Below, one piece after another: positions 16,203-24,915 of a DNA stretch of 40,399 nt. The stretch lies in the NCBI RefSeq assembly GCF_025403375.1, contig NZ_JAMPTM010000026.1, positions 1-40,399 on the forward strand. Direction: 5' to 3'. The notes under the pieces were generated by a model. It worked only from the letters and a program-made list of their open reading frames with translations. It was not told the origin of the DNA and ran no database searches. The DNA is from Frankia gtarii. GTDB taxonomy: Bacteria; Actinomycetota; Actinomycetes; Frankiales; Frankiaceae. The position numbers were made by a program, and so were the translations under genes. Each line of letters opens with the position of its first letter. Within the stretch, counting starts at the first letter, position 1.

Positions 16203-17000
16203 GTGGGTCCAGCCGATGCCCTGCTGACAGCCGGGGCGGGCCTGCTGGCGGGAGCGGTCAACGCCATTGCCGGCGGGGGCACCCTGATCGCCTTCCCGGC
16301 TCTGCTCACCACCGGGATGCCCGCGCTGACCGCGAACATCACCTCCTCGGTGGGCCTGCTCACCGGCTATGCCGGCGGCGCGTTGGGCTACCGCCGTGAG
16401 CTCGCCGACCAGCTTGACCGGCTGCGGGCGCTCGGACCGCCCGCGATGCTCGGCGGCATCGTCGGCGCGATCGTGCTGCTGGCCACCCCGTCGGACAGCT
16501 TCCGGGCCCTGGTCCCGTATCTCGTCCTGGTGTCATGCCTGCTGCTGGCGGCGCAGACCCGGCTGGCCGCCCTCGTGGCGCGTCGGCGGGCCGCGGCCGG
16601 CGGGTCGGGGAACGGCGGGTCGGGGAACGGCGGGTCGGGGAACACGGTCACCTGGCCCACCCGGATCGGGATCTTCGTCGCGGGCGTGTACGGCTCCTAC
16701 TTCGGCGCAGGGCTCGGCGTGTTGCTGCTCGGGGTGCTGGGCATCCTGCTCGTCGACGACCTCCAACGGACCAACGCGCTCAAGACGCTGCTCGCCTTCG
16801 GCGTGAACGCCCTGGGCGTTGCTGTGTTCCTGGTCACCGCCAGGGTCGCCTGGGGATACGCGGGCATCCTCGTCGTCGCCTCGTTGCTCGGCGGCCTGCT
16901 CGGCGCCCGGATCGCCCGGCGGCTGCGCCCGGCTCTCCTGCGCACGGCAGTAATCACGCTCGGGGTCACCGTGGCGATCGCGCTCATCGTCCGTAACTGA
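16203..17000 (+). CDS. TauE/SafE family permease
   Basis: 265 residues, about eight membrane segments in two halves, each starting with a Gly-rich stretch (ALLTAGAGLLAGAVNAIAGGG and GVYGSYFGAGLGVL), the hallmark of the TSUP family of sulfite, sulfonate or other organic-anion exporters. Substrate cannot be told from sequence or context. GTG at 16203 is chosen because GAGGAG lies a few bases upstream and the hydrophobic core begins at once. The central hydrophilic loop contains three GGSGN repeats encoded by perfect 15-bp units, a linker that may vary in length between strains. Confidence 0.88.
   Translation: MGPADALLTAGAGLLAGAVNAIAGGGTLIAFPALLTTGMPALTANITSSVGLLTGYAGGALGYRRELADQLDRLRALGPPAMLGGIVGAIVLLATPSDSFRALVPYLVLVSCLLLAAQTRLAALVARRRAAAGGSGNGGSGNGGSGNTVTWPTRIGIFVAGVYGSYFGAGLGVLLLGVLGILLVDDLQRTNALKTLLAFGVNALGVAVFLVTARVAWGYAGILVVASLLGGLLGARIARRLRPALLRTAVITLGVTVAIALIVRN
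16599..16643 (+). repeat. 15-bp in-frame tandem repeat in the TauE/SafE gene
   Basis: Three perfect copies of GGCGGGTCGGGGAAC, encoding GGSGN units in the loop between the two halves of the permease. Confidence 0.9.
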
Positions 17001-17165
17001 TCAGCGGCACACGGGCGTCATCTCTCCGCGGGACAACCGGCCGGACAACGCCTCCTCCCGTCTCGATTAATCTCGCCAGCCCGTTCCCCGAATGACCCTC
17101 ACGTCACTGTCACAATGGCAGCCGGACGGGCCGGGCCCGGCGGAGCGGTATTCGGAGCCTCCGCA

Positions 17166-17180
17166 TAATCTGTGTACACA
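17166..17180 (+). promoter_or_regulatory. -10 hexamer overlapped by a TGTGTACACA palindrome
   Basis: TAATCT (17166-17171) resembles a -10 element and shares its last base with the perfect 10-bp palindrome TGTGTACACA (17171-17180), which would cover the transcription start. A repressor site is the simple reading. The -35 region is weak. Confidence 0.45.
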
Positions 17181-17197
17181 GCGTTCCCGAGGAACGC
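17181..17197 (+). promoter_or_regulatory. 7-bp inverted repeat next to the palindrome
   Basis: GCGTTCC (17181-17187) and GGAACGC (17191-17197) flank CGA. It directly abuts the TGTGTACACA palindrome, so it is either a second operator or the first hairpin of the leader. Confidence 0.4.
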
Positions 17198-17388
17198 TCA
17201 CGTAACGGCAATCCTGTGCGGATGGGGCAACATTATCGCGCCGCTGAGCGTCTATCAGCGGGGCTACTGCCACGCGTCCGCGCGGGTTGGTGGGTCCTGT
17301 CGCGCCAGGGGGTGGCGCGGTATCGCGGCACGCCAGTGCGGTCGGCCCAGGCGCCGACTCGCATGAGCGGTCCGCCGGGAGGGGTTTC

Positions 17389-18102
17389 GTGCTCGACGAT
17401 GAACCGATTGCAGGTGGGCGGCCCGGCGGGCCGCGGTCCGGGGCGCCGCGGGTGAGCGACCCGGTTCCCACTCGAGCGTCGGCCGGGGTCGCCCGCTGGT
17501 CGGACCGGGCACTGGCGCTGTGCGCGCTGGCCGGCCTGATCGCGGCGGTCGCCGTGACGCGCACGTGGGCGCGCGCGACGCTGTCGGACCGCGGCGCGGC
17601 GCTGCTCGTGGTGACCAGATCGGGCTGGCAGTTGCGCCCGACCGGGCCGTTGGTGGTTGCGTGTGGCCTGCTCACGGCACTGATCTGCCTGTTGGCGCAC
17701 CGAAGCGGCCGGGCCGCGTTCGGCGCGCCGCTGGCCGCGCTGGGTGCCGGGGTCGCGGGCCTCGCGCTGAGCCGGCTGGACGCCGCCGATCCGTTGGTGC
17801 ACAAGATCGGCCGGCTGCGCATCGGTACTTTCCAGACCGACGAACCGGTCGCGGCGGGCAGCGTCGGCGTGGGCCTGTGGGTCGCGACACTGGCCGGAAT
17901 CGTGGTGGTTGTGGCCGCTGTGAGCTGGCTGCTGCTCACCCGCCGGGCCGCGGGCGAGACCCATGCCTCGGCGGCCGGCGGGCGGGCGAGTTCCGTCGCG
18001 GTGACCGAGGCCGGCACCGTCGGCGTCGCAGGGCCGCAGATCTCCGGTGGGATCCAGGGCGGCAGCGGGGCCGCGGAACGTGGGGTCGATCATGGCCTAT
18101 GA
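17389..18102 (+). CDS. Small membrane protein, first gene of the CslA/GlxA cluster
   Basis: 237 residues, four membrane segments at about 39-60, 87-104, 108-127 and 160-184, and a Gly/Ala-rich hydrophilic tail. The first segment ends in TRTWARA and is followed by a loop of about 30 residues before the second. This topology recalls the Trp-operon membrane protein at the left of the window, so the two may be distant relatives. GTG at 17389 is preferred for its GGGAGGGG ribosome-binding site; GTG at 17452 is an alternative. The end overlaps the CslA start by 11 bp, so the two are probably translated together. Function unknown; an accessory role in glycan export is inferred from position only. 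Confidence 0.7.
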   Translation: MLDDEPIAGGRPGGPRSGAPRVSDPVPTRASAGVARWSDRALALCALAGLIAAVAVTRTWARATLSDRGAALLVVTRSGWQLRPTGPLVVACGLLTALICLLAHRSGRAAFGAPLAALGAGVAGLALSRLDAADPLVHKIGRLRIGTFQTDEPVAAGSVGVGLWVATLAGIVVVVAAVSWLLLTRRAAGETHASAAGGRASSVAVTEAGTVGVAGPQISGGIQGGSGAAERGVDHGL

Positions 18103-20533
18103 CTATGCGTCGTTTTCGACGCTCGCCGGACCGCTCCAGGAGCCCCCCGCCCGTGGGGAGTACCACGTCGCCTACCGCAAAGTCATGGTCGGGCGTGCGC
18201 TCCACCAGGTGTTGCCGCAGCTCATCGCCACTGTGGGTGTGTCGTCGCTGTTCTTTGTGTGGCTGATCCAGCCGCAGCACTACCCGCATTCGAAGTACCT
18301 GCCGACCGTCGTCCAGGTCGGCAACGCCGTGATGTTCTGGCTGATCGTGGTGACAGAGGGTATCCGGCTGCTGAACTCGATCACCCTGTGCTGGTCGGCG
18401 TACATCATGCGCAATCCGGTGCCCGTGCGACCGCCGAAGGGACTGCGGGTCGCCTTCACGACGACGATCGTGCCGGCGAAGGAACCCATCGACGTCGTCC
18501 GGGACACCCTCATCGCGGCCCGCAACATCCGCCATGACGCGACGATCGACGTCTGGCTGCTCGACGAGGGCGACGACCCGGCGGTGCGCGCGATGTGCGC
18601 CGAGATCGGGGTCAACCACTTCTCCCGCAAGGGCGTGGAACGCTGGAACACCGGCCGCGGCCGGTTCCGGGCCAAAACCAAGCACGGTAACCACAACTCG
18701 TGGCTCGACGCGCACGGCGACACCTACGACGTGGTGCTCTCCGTCGACCCGGACCATATTCCGCTGCCGAACTTCGCGGAACGCATGCTCGGCTATTTCC
18801 GGGATCCGAACGTCGCTTTCGTCGTCGGCCCGCAGGTCTATGGAAACTTTCGCCATTACCTGACCCGCGGTGCCGAGGCGCAGAACTACATGTTCCATTC
18901 GGTCGTCCAGCGGGCCGCGAACCGGTTCGCTTCGGGAATGTTCGTCGGCACGAACCACGCCTACCGGGTCGAGACCTGGCGGCAGATCGGCGGCTTCCAG
19001 GACTCGATCACCGAGGATCTCGCGACGTCCTTCGCCGTGCACGGCGCTCGCAACCCGCAGACGAACCACCGCTGGACGTCGGTCTACACCCCGGACGTCA
19101 TCGCCGTCGGCGAGGGCCCGGCCACCTGGACGGACTTCTTCAGCCAGCAGCTGCGGTGGGCGCGCGGCGCCAACGAGGTCCTCGTCACCGAGGCCGCCGG
19201 TCGGATGCGCAAGCTCGCCTGGGGCCCGCGGCTGCACTACGCCACGCTCATGCTCCACTACCCGACGGTCGCTTTGACCTGGATCCTCGGCATGATCCTC
19301 ACCACGACCTACATGGCGCTCGGCTCCACCGGGGTGGTCGTGCACGTCTCGGCATGGTTGGCGCTCTACATCGACGTGTTCGCCGCCCGGCTGCTGCTCT
19401 ACTTCTGGCTGCGCCGGTTCAACACCAGCCCGCACGAGGAGGCGGGCAGCGCCGGGATGTCCGGCATCTTCGTGTCGGTGCTGTGCACGCCGTTCTACTC
19501 GACGGCGTTCGTCGGGGCGATCTTCCGGCGCAAGCTCGGCTTCGTCGTGACGCCGAAGGGCGATCAGGTGAGTCCCGACCGGCTGCTGACGTTCCGCAAA
19601 CACCTGTTCTGGGCCATCTGGTCGGCGGGGTCGATCGCCGCCGCCGCAGCCCTCGGCCACCTGTATCCGGCGAACATGATCTGGGTCTCGCTGTCGTTGG
19701 TGACCTGCCTGCTGCCGATCGGGCTGTGGCGCCTCGAACCGATCCTGGCACCGCGGCGCGCGACGGCGCCGAACCCGCTGCCCGCCGCGCACGTGCCGAC
19801 GCCGCGGACCGTCGGGTCCGCCAGGCCCGTACCCATCCGCGCGGCCGCGGCCGGGTACCCGTCGGCCCTCGACCCGGTCACCGAGGAGGTGCCGGCCGCC
19901 GTCGTCGGGATGTTCGCCGACCCCGCCACGGAGCACGTGCCGATTCCCGCGAAGCTGGCTGACGCCGGCGCGCCGGGCGTCGGTAACGAGACCGTGACGA
20001 TCGTCGGGGCGAAGGTGCCGGCCGCCGCGTCGGCGAAGTCAGCCGGCCGTGCGGGCGATCCCACGGGTGTGGATGGTCCCACCATCCTGCTGTCCGCCCC
20101 CGCGGCGGCCGCCGCCGTGGCCCGGGCTGCAGCCGGTGCCGGTGCCGGTGCCGGTGGTGGTGGCGGCAGCGGGATCGATCAGGACACTGTCATCACCCGC
20201 ACGCTGCCCGCTTCCGGTGGGCGGCCAGCACGGGATCACGATCGGCGTGCGGACGGGCGCGAGCGGCGCCGAGAGCGCCGGGCGGCCGAGCTGCCGGCCG
20301 ACCTGCCCGCCTACGCCGACGACGAGCCCGCCTACGCCGACGACGAGCCGGTGTACGCCGACGACAAGCCGGTGTACGCCGAGCAGGAGACGGTTCTGAC
20401 CCAGCGTGACAAGGACCTGGCCGGGGTGTCCGCCGCGGGCGAGCTGCCCGCCTACGCCGAGGACGTCACGATGAGGCTCACCCCGCGCCGCCGCCGCGTC
20501 ACCCTCGACGGCACGCTTGAGGAGCTGCACTGA
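18092..20533 (+). CDS. cslA: Cellulose-synthase-like glycosyltransferase family 2 (CslA-type)
   Basis: Processive GT2 that polymerises a β-glycan from a UDP-sugar and pushes it through the membrane. 813 residues. Two membrane segments near 37-58 and 75-95 precede the cytoplasmic catalytic domain with Asp158 (DEGDD), DPD at 219-221, the base Asp309 in TED and Q352-QLRW at 352-356. A membrane block of about five segments (383-548) follows. The C-terminal 260 residues are Ala/Pro-rich and end in four PAYADDE heptad repeats. No PilZ domain is seen, unlike bacterial BcsA. In Streptomyces the homologous cslA–glxA pair makes a hyphal-tip glycan. The start overlaps the gene before and the stop overlaps the glxA start (TGATG). 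Confidence 0.9.
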   Translation: MAYDYASFSTLAGPLQEPPARGEYHVAYRKVMVGRALHQVLPQLIATVGVSSLFFVWLIQPQHYPHSKYLPTVVQVGNAVMFWLIVVTEGIRLLNSITLCWSAYIMRNPVPVRPPKGLRVAFTTTIVPAKEPIDVVRDTLIAARNIRHDATIDVWLLDEGDDPAVRAMCAEIGVNHFSRKGVERWNTGRGRFRAKTKHGNHNSWLDAHGDTYDVVLSVDPDHIPLPNFAERMLGYFRDPNVAFVVGPQVYGNFRHYLTRGAEAQNYMFHSVVQRAANRFASGMFVGTNHAYRVETWRQIGGFQDSITEDLATSFAVHGARNPQTNHRWTSVYTPDVIAVGEGPATWTDFFSQQLRWARGANEVLVTEAAGRMRKLAWGPRLHYATLMLHYPTVALTWILGMILTTTYMALGSTGVVVHVSAWLALYIDVFAARLLLYFWLRRFNTSPHEEAGSAGMSGIFVSVLCTPFYSTAFVGAIFRRKLGFVVTPKGDQVSPDRLLTFRKHLFWAIWSAGSIAAAAALGHLYPANMIWVSLSLVTCLLPIGLWRLEPILAPRRATAPNPLPAAHVPTPRTVGSARPVPIRAAAAGYPSALDPVTEEVPAAVVGMFADPATEHVPIPAKLADAGAPGVGNETVTIVGAKVPAAASAKSAGRAGDPTGVDGPTILLSAPAAAAAVARAAAGAGAGAGGGGGSGIDQDTVITRTLPASGGRPARDHDRRADGRERRRERRAAELPADLPAYADDEPAYADDEPVYADDKPVYAEQETVLTQRDKDLAGVSAAGELPAYAEDVTMRLTPRRRRVTLDGTLEELH
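20306..20389 (+). repeat. 21-bp in-frame repeats at the CslA C-terminus
   Basis: Four consecutive 7-codon units encode PAYADDE, PAYADDE, PVYADDK and PVYAEQE. A further PAYAED occurs near the end of the protein. The tail is acidic and tyrosine-rich. Confidence 0.85.
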
Positions 20534-22242
20534 TGGCCGACCGTCCCCGGCGATCCGGCCCGCCGCCTGATCCCGGCCCGCCGACCGTCTCCGACCTGCC
20601 CGCGCCAGGCGGACCGCGGCCGCTCGACGACCCGCGGATGGCGCCTGTCGCCGCCACGCCGACGGCCTCCCGGCGGCGTCGGCGGCTCCTGCAGGCGACG
20701 ATCATCGTGCTCGTCGTCATCGCCGGCAACTTCCCGTACATGGACTCCTGGGCGTCCGATCGCTACGACGACTGGCGCTCCCACCAGCCTGGTTACATGC
20801 GCGACAACGGGCGATGGGACATCGTCGCGGACAGCGGCTCGCGCTCGATTCACGCCGCGCTGCTGCGCACCGGCAAGGTCCTGCTGATGGCCGGCTCCGG
20901 CAACGACAAGAACAACTTCGACGCCAAGCGGTTCGAGACCATCCTGTGGGATCCGACGGCGAACAGCTTCCAGAAGATCTACACGCCATGGGACGTCTTC
21001 TGCGCCGGCCACGCGTTCCTGCCCAACGGCGACCTGCTCATCGCCGGTGGGACGAAGGCCTACGAGGTACTGGCCCAGGACGCCCCCGACGGCAAGAAAA
21101 AGGAATATGAGGGGCTGAAGGACTCCTACCTGTTCGACCCGATCAGCCAGCGGTACGTCAAGACCGGGTTCCTGCAGCACGCCCGCTGGTACCCGACGCT
21201 GGTCACGCTCGCGAACGGGGCCGTCGTCGCCGTCTCCGGACTCAACGAGAACGGCGACATCGACCCGGGCAACACCGAGTCCTTCGACATCGCGAACTCG
21301 GCCTGGATCGAGCATCCGGAGCTGCGCAAGGAGTTTCCGACCTATCCGTCGCTCCTGCTCGCCGCGGACGGCCGGCTGTTCTTCTCCGGGGCCAACGCCG
21401 GCTATGGCCCGGCGTCGCTGGAGGCCCGTCAGTCGGGGCTGTGGAACCTGACGAACAATCAGTTCCAGGCTGTTCCCGGGCTGCCGTTGCCCGAGGTCAA
21501 CGAGACGGCCGGCACCGTGCTGCTCGCTCCGGCGCAGGACCAGAAGGTGATGTTCATCGGCGGCGGCGGCGTCGGTGACACCCAGGTGACGACCGACCGG
21601 ACCGCCATCGTCGACCTGTCCAAGCCGCAGCCGGTCTGGCAGCGCGGCCCTGACCTGCGCGCGCCGAAGCGGTACCCGGGCGCGGTGCTGCTCCCCGACG
21701 ACACCATGCTGGTCTCCGGTGGGTCGCAGCGCTACCGGGCGAAGGACACCCTCACCGCCGAGATCTACGATCCGGCGACGAAGACGTTCCGCCCGGTGGC
21801 CGACCCGCACGTCGGCCGCGACTACCACTCCGAGTACCTGCTGTTGCCCGACGGCCGGGTCGCGGTGTTCGGCTCCAACCCGCTCAGCGACGACAACACC
21901 TTCGACACCCGCGTCGAGGTCTACTCGCCGCCCTACCTCTACGCCGGAGAACGCCCGGTGATTCGCAGCGCTCCGGACACGATCACCCGAGGCACCACGA
22001 TCACCCTGCGCACCTCGCAGAAGATCGGCAAGGTCCGACTGATGCGGCCCGGCGCGTACACCCATGTGACCGATACCGAACAACGATCGGTGGCGTTGCC
22101 GATCACCGAACAGGCGGACGGTACGGTCACCGTGAGCGTGCCGGACAACCCGAACGTACTGCCGGGTGACTGGTACATGCTCTTCGTCGACAACGGTGCG
22201 AACGTGCCGTCGGTCGCGACCTGGGTGCACGTGACCCCCTGA
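20533..22242 (+). CDS. glxA: GlxA-type radical copper oxidase (galactose-oxidase-like)
   Basis: Mononuclear copper oxidase with a Tyr-Cys cofactor, oxidising a primary alcohol of a sugar and releasing H2O2. 569 residues. A membrane anchor at about 52-66 holds a seven-bladed Kelch-like propeller outside the cell; a galactose-oxidase C-terminal domain starts near 470. The predicted site is complete: Cys157 in FCAGH and Tyr271 in FPTYPS for the thioether, Tyr431-His432 in RDYHSEY, and His511 in AYTHVTD. In Streptomyces, GlxA acts on the glycan made by CslA and needs the copper chaperone Sco, which is also encoded here (24912-25598). ATG overlaps the stop of cslA. Confidence 0.92.
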   Translation: MADRPRRSGPPPDPGPPTVSDLPAPGGPRPLDDPRMAPVAATPTASRRRRRLLQATIIVLVVIAGNFPYMDSWASDRYDDWRSHQPGYMRDNGRWDIVADSGSRSIHAALLRTGKVLLMAGSGNDKNNFDAKRFETILWDPTANSFQKIYTPWDVFCAGHAFLPNGDLLIAGGTKAYEVLAQDAPDGKKKEYEGLKDSYLFDPISQRYVKTGFLQHARWYPTLVTLANGAVVAVSGLNENGDIDPGNTESFDIANSAWIEHPELRKEFPTYPSLLLAADGRLFFSGANAGYGPASLEARQSGLWNLTNNQFQAVPGLPLPEVNETAGTVLLAPAQDQKVMFIGGGGVGDTQVTTDRTAIVDLSKPQPVWQRGPDLRAPKRYPGAVLLPDDTMLVSGGSQRYRAKDTLTAEIYDPATKTFRPVADPHVGRDYHSEYLLLPDGRVAVFGSNPLSDDNTFDTRVEVYSPPYLYAGERPVIRSAPDTITRGTTITLRTSQKIGKVRLMRPGAYTHVTDTEQRSVALPITEQADGTVTVSVPDNPNVLPGDWYMLFVDNGANVPSVATWVHVTP

Positions 22243-22334
22243 CGGCTGCCGCCGCGGCCGACAGGGGAGTGGGTCTCCCGTGGCGGCCACCCCACAGCAG
22301 GGTCGGCGAGGCCACCGTCGAGAGGAGTGCCTTC

Positions 22335-23459
22335 GTGCCGACGTCCAGGTACCCGCGCGCCTGCGGCCGTCCCCGCGGGGTCACCGCCGTCCTCGCAGCG
22401 GTCGTGGTGTTGGTCGTGGCGCTGGTCGGGTGCGGCCCGGACGGCGGCGGGAAGTCGGCCGGCGGCGTGACGGGCGGGGCCGACACCGGGACCGCGGTGC
22501 CCGCACCCGACCCGAGCCGCTGCCCCATGGGCGGTAGCGCCGGGAGCGGTCCGTCGCCTGCCGCCGACGAGGCCGCCGCGCGGGGCCGCGCGCCCCACGG
22601 CCCGTTCCTGGTCGACCCGCACAGCCAGGCGGCGCAGCAGGCGCAGGACCGCCCGGCCGACGCCGCGGCCATCGCCCCGCTCGTGCAGACCCCGACCGCC
22701 TTCCCGGTCGGCGACTGGATCACCGATGTGGTCGGTGAGGTCCACAGCCGGGCCGCGGCGGCGTCGGCGACCGCGGGCACCGCCGTGTTCATGGTCTACG
22801 GCATCCCGCACCGGGACGTGGGTGGCGTCTTCTCCGCCGGCGGGCTGCCCGACGCCGCCTCCTACCGCCAGTTCACCCGCCAGATCGCCGCGGGCATCGG
22901 CGGCGCGGCGGCGGTCATCGTGCTCGAACCCGACGCGCTCGGGCAGATCGACCAGCTCGACGCGGCCCAGGCCGCCGAGCGCTACACGCTGCTGCGCGAC
23001 GCGGTCGACGTGTACGGCGCGCTGCCGGCGACCAGCGTCTACCTCGACGGCGCGAACTGCGGCTGGATCGCCCCGGCGGTCATGGCCCGGCGGCTGGCCG
23101 AGGCCGGGGTCGCGCACGCCCGCGGCTTCGCCGTCAACGTGGCGAACTTCTACCGCACCGAGGACGAGGCGGCCCGCGCCGAGATCCTCTCCCGGTTCGT
23201 CGGTGGTGCTCACTACGTCGTCGACACCTCCCGCAACGGCCGCGGCCCGGCGGTCGGGCTGACGAACGGATGGTGCAATCCGCCTGGTCGCGGCCTCGGC
23301 GAGAAGCCGACGACCAGCACGGGATATCCGCACGCGGACGCCTTCCTCTGGGTGAAGACCCCCGGCGCGAGCGACGGGGAATGCGGCCGGGGTGATCCGG
23401 AGGCGGGCAAGTGGTGGCAGGAACAGGCCACGGAACTGGTGCGCAACGCCGCGGACTGA
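22335..23459 (+). CDS. GH6 family lipoprotein, disulfide-lacking variant
   Basis: Glycoside hydrolase family 6 (β-1,4-glucanase/cellobiohydrolase fold). 374 residues. Signal peptide with lipobox ending at Cys33 (LVGC), so an anchored lipoprotein. GH6 landmarks: IPHRDVGG with the expected acid Asp161; LEPDALGQ at 197-204; YLDGANCGW with Asp238; DTSRNGRGP; WCNPPGRGLG (Cys314) and DGEC (Cys350), a likely disulfide. The usual RDC cysteine is Val162 and its usual partner before the DALGQ(I)D–C–L segment is Gln207, so one conserved disulfide has been lost on both sides. GTG at 22335 has a GAGGAG site. Located 92 bp after glxA; it likely trims or releases the glycan. Confidence 0.9.
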   Translation: MPTSRYPRACGRPRGVTAVLAAVVVLVVALVGCGPDGGGKSAGGVTGGADTGTAVPAPDPSRCPMGGSAGSGPSPAADEAAARGRAPHGPFLVDPHSQAAQQAQDRPADAAAIAPLVQTPTAFPVGDWITDVVGEVHSRAAAASATAGTAVFMVYGIPHRDVGGVFSAGGLPDAASYRQFTRQIAAGIGGAAAVIVLEPDALGQIDQLDAAQAAERYTLLRDAVDVYGALPATSVYLDGANCGWIAPAVMARRLAEAGVAHARGFAVNVANFYRTEDEAARAEILSRFVGGAHYVVDTSRNGRGPAVGLTNGWCNPPGRGLGEKPTTSTGYPHADAFLWVKTPGASDGECGRGDPEAGKWWQEQATELVRNAAD

Positions 23460-23514
23460 ACACCTGTCACTGACGCGCACCTGCCGGATGGCGCGCACCC
23501 CCGGGCGGGGGAGA

Positions 23515-23537
23515 AAATCTCCCGGAGCGGGAGATTT
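23515..23537 (+). promoter_or_regulatory. 10-bp inverted repeat between the two GH6 genes
   Basis: AAATCTCCCG (23515-23524) and CGGGAGATTT (23528-23537) are exact arms around GAG. It lies 100 bp before the second GH6 gene and 38 bp upstream of a TATGCT hexamer (23575-23580). It could be a terminator for the first GH6 gene or an operator for a second promoter. Confidence 0.5.
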
Positions 23538-23640
23538 CCGATACCCACCGGTTGGTTGCCATTGTCGCGGCCGATATGCTCTTTCCGACATCGGGGCACT
23601 GCGCGTCAAGCGCGTGCGGTCGCGTGCATTCGGAGGTCGT

Positions 23641-24915
23641 GTGTCGGACGCCTCGGGCCACCGTCGCCGGTTCTTCGCGCTGCTCTGGCCATTCGCGGCG
23701 CTCATGGTGTTCGCCGGCTTCGGGCTGGAGCAGCTCGTCATCGAGCCGGCCTACGGGGCTTCGGGGGGATCGAGCACGGTCGTCGCGCAGCCGGGCATCT
23801 TCACCCTCACACCCGCCCCGGCGTGGCCGGGTCCGACGCCGGGCTCGCCGGGCACCGCCGCGCCGGCGAAGGTCGGCGTGGCACTCACGCCGGTACCCTC
23901 CCCCCGTCCGGCGGCGTCGGCCAGCTCGGCGGCCACGGCGGGCGGGCTCGCCGCCGCGGGGACCGCCGCGTCCGCCGGTGCCGCCGTGTCGACGGGTGCC
24001 GCCGCGTTGACCGCGGTCGTCACCGCGACGGCGGGTGACCCGTTCGCGGCCGCGACCCTCTACGTCGATCCCGCCGGGGATGCCGCCCAGGCGGTGCGCA
24101 CGCTGCGCCAGAGCGATCCCGCCGGAGCGCAGACGCTCTCCCGGCTGGCCGACCGCTCCCACGCGGACTGGTTCGGCGATCCGGATCCCGCCACGGTGCG
24201 CACCCGCGTCGCCGACCGGGTTCGGGTGGTGCGGGCGGCCGGCGCGCTGCCGGTGCTCGTCGCCTACGCGATCCCGCAGCGCGACTGCGGTGGCGGCCAG
24301 TCGGCGGGCGGCGTCGCCGACGAGTCCGCCTACCGGGCGTGGATCGCCGCCTTCGCGGCCGGCATCGGCGCCGGCCCCGCCGCGGTCATCCTGGAACCCG
24401 ACGCCCTGGCCCAGGTCGACTGCCTGGCACCGGCCGCGGCCACCGCCCGGTACGCCATGCTCGGCTACGCCGTCGACCAGCTCGCCGCGGTCGGGGTCGA
24501 CGTCTACCTCGACGCCGGCAACGCATCCTGGCATTCCGCCGCGGACACCGCCGTCCGGCTGCGGCAGGCCGGCGTCTCCCGGGCCCGGGGCTTCGCCCTC
24601 AACGTGTCGAACTTCGACGAGACCGCCGACGAGACGGCCTACGGCGACGCGGTCGTCGCGGCCCTCGGCGGCGCCTCCCACTACGTCGTCGACACCTCCC
24701 GAAACGGTCATGGCCCGGCCGCCGACAACGCCTGGTGCAACCCGCCTGGCCGCGGCCTGGGCACAGCACCCACCGGCAGAACCGGCAATCCCCGGGCGGA
24801 TGCCTATCTGTGGATCAAGGTGCCTGGGGAATCGGACGGCGCGTGCAACGGCGGCCCGGCCGCCGGCCGGTGGTGGCTCGACTACGCGATGGGCCTCGCG
24901 AGCAGGGCCGGGTGA
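23641..24915 (+). CDS. GH6 family glycosidase, membrane-anchored
   Basis: Second GH6 enzyme of the cluster, 424 residues. An uncleaved anchor or signal at about 7-27 is followed by an Ala/Pro/Thr linker to about residue 130 and the GH6 barrel. Motifs: IPQRDCGGGQSAGG with Asp215 and Cys216; LEPDALAQVDCL with Asp254 and Cys261; YLDAGNASW with Asp291; DTSRNGHGP; WCNPPGRGLG (Cys366) and DGAC (Cys402). Both disulfides of classical GH6 (216–261, 366–402) are therefore present, in contrast to the previous gene. GTG at 23641 has a GGAGG site four bases away. Stop overlaps the GTG of sco by 4 bp (GTGA), so the two are coupled. Confidence 0.92.
   Translation: MSDASGHRRRFFALLWPFAALMVFAGFGLEQLVIEPAYGASGGSSTVVAQPGIFTLTPAPAWPGPTPGSPGTAAPAKVGVALTPVPSPRPAASASSAATAGGLAAAGTAASAGAAVSTGAAALTAVVTATAGDPFAAATLYVDPAGDAAQAVRTLRQSDPAGAQTLSRLADRSHADWFGDPDPATVRTRVADRVRVVRAAGALPVLVAYAIPQRDCGGGQSAGGVADESAYRAWIAAFAAGIGAGPAAVILEPDALAQVDCLAPAAATARYAMLGYAVDQLAAVGVDVYLDAGNASWHSAADTAVRLRQAGVSRARGFALNVSNFDETADETAYGDAVVAALGGASHYVVDTSRNGHGPAADNAWCNPPGRGLGTAPTGRTGNPRADAYLWIKVPGESDGACNGGPAAGRWWLDYAMGLASRAG

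Larger units (their letters stand above)
17001..17388 (+). other. 388-bp upstream region of the glycan cluster
   Basis: No gene recognised. It is less GC-rich around 17050-17240. It holds a TAATCT hexamer, the palindrome TGTGTACACA, the adjacent hairpin at 17181-17197 and a further inverted repeat CGCTGA (17242-17247) / TCAGCG (17255-17260). It therefore looks like a promoter with a long structured leader for the gene starting at 17389. Confidence 0.55.
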
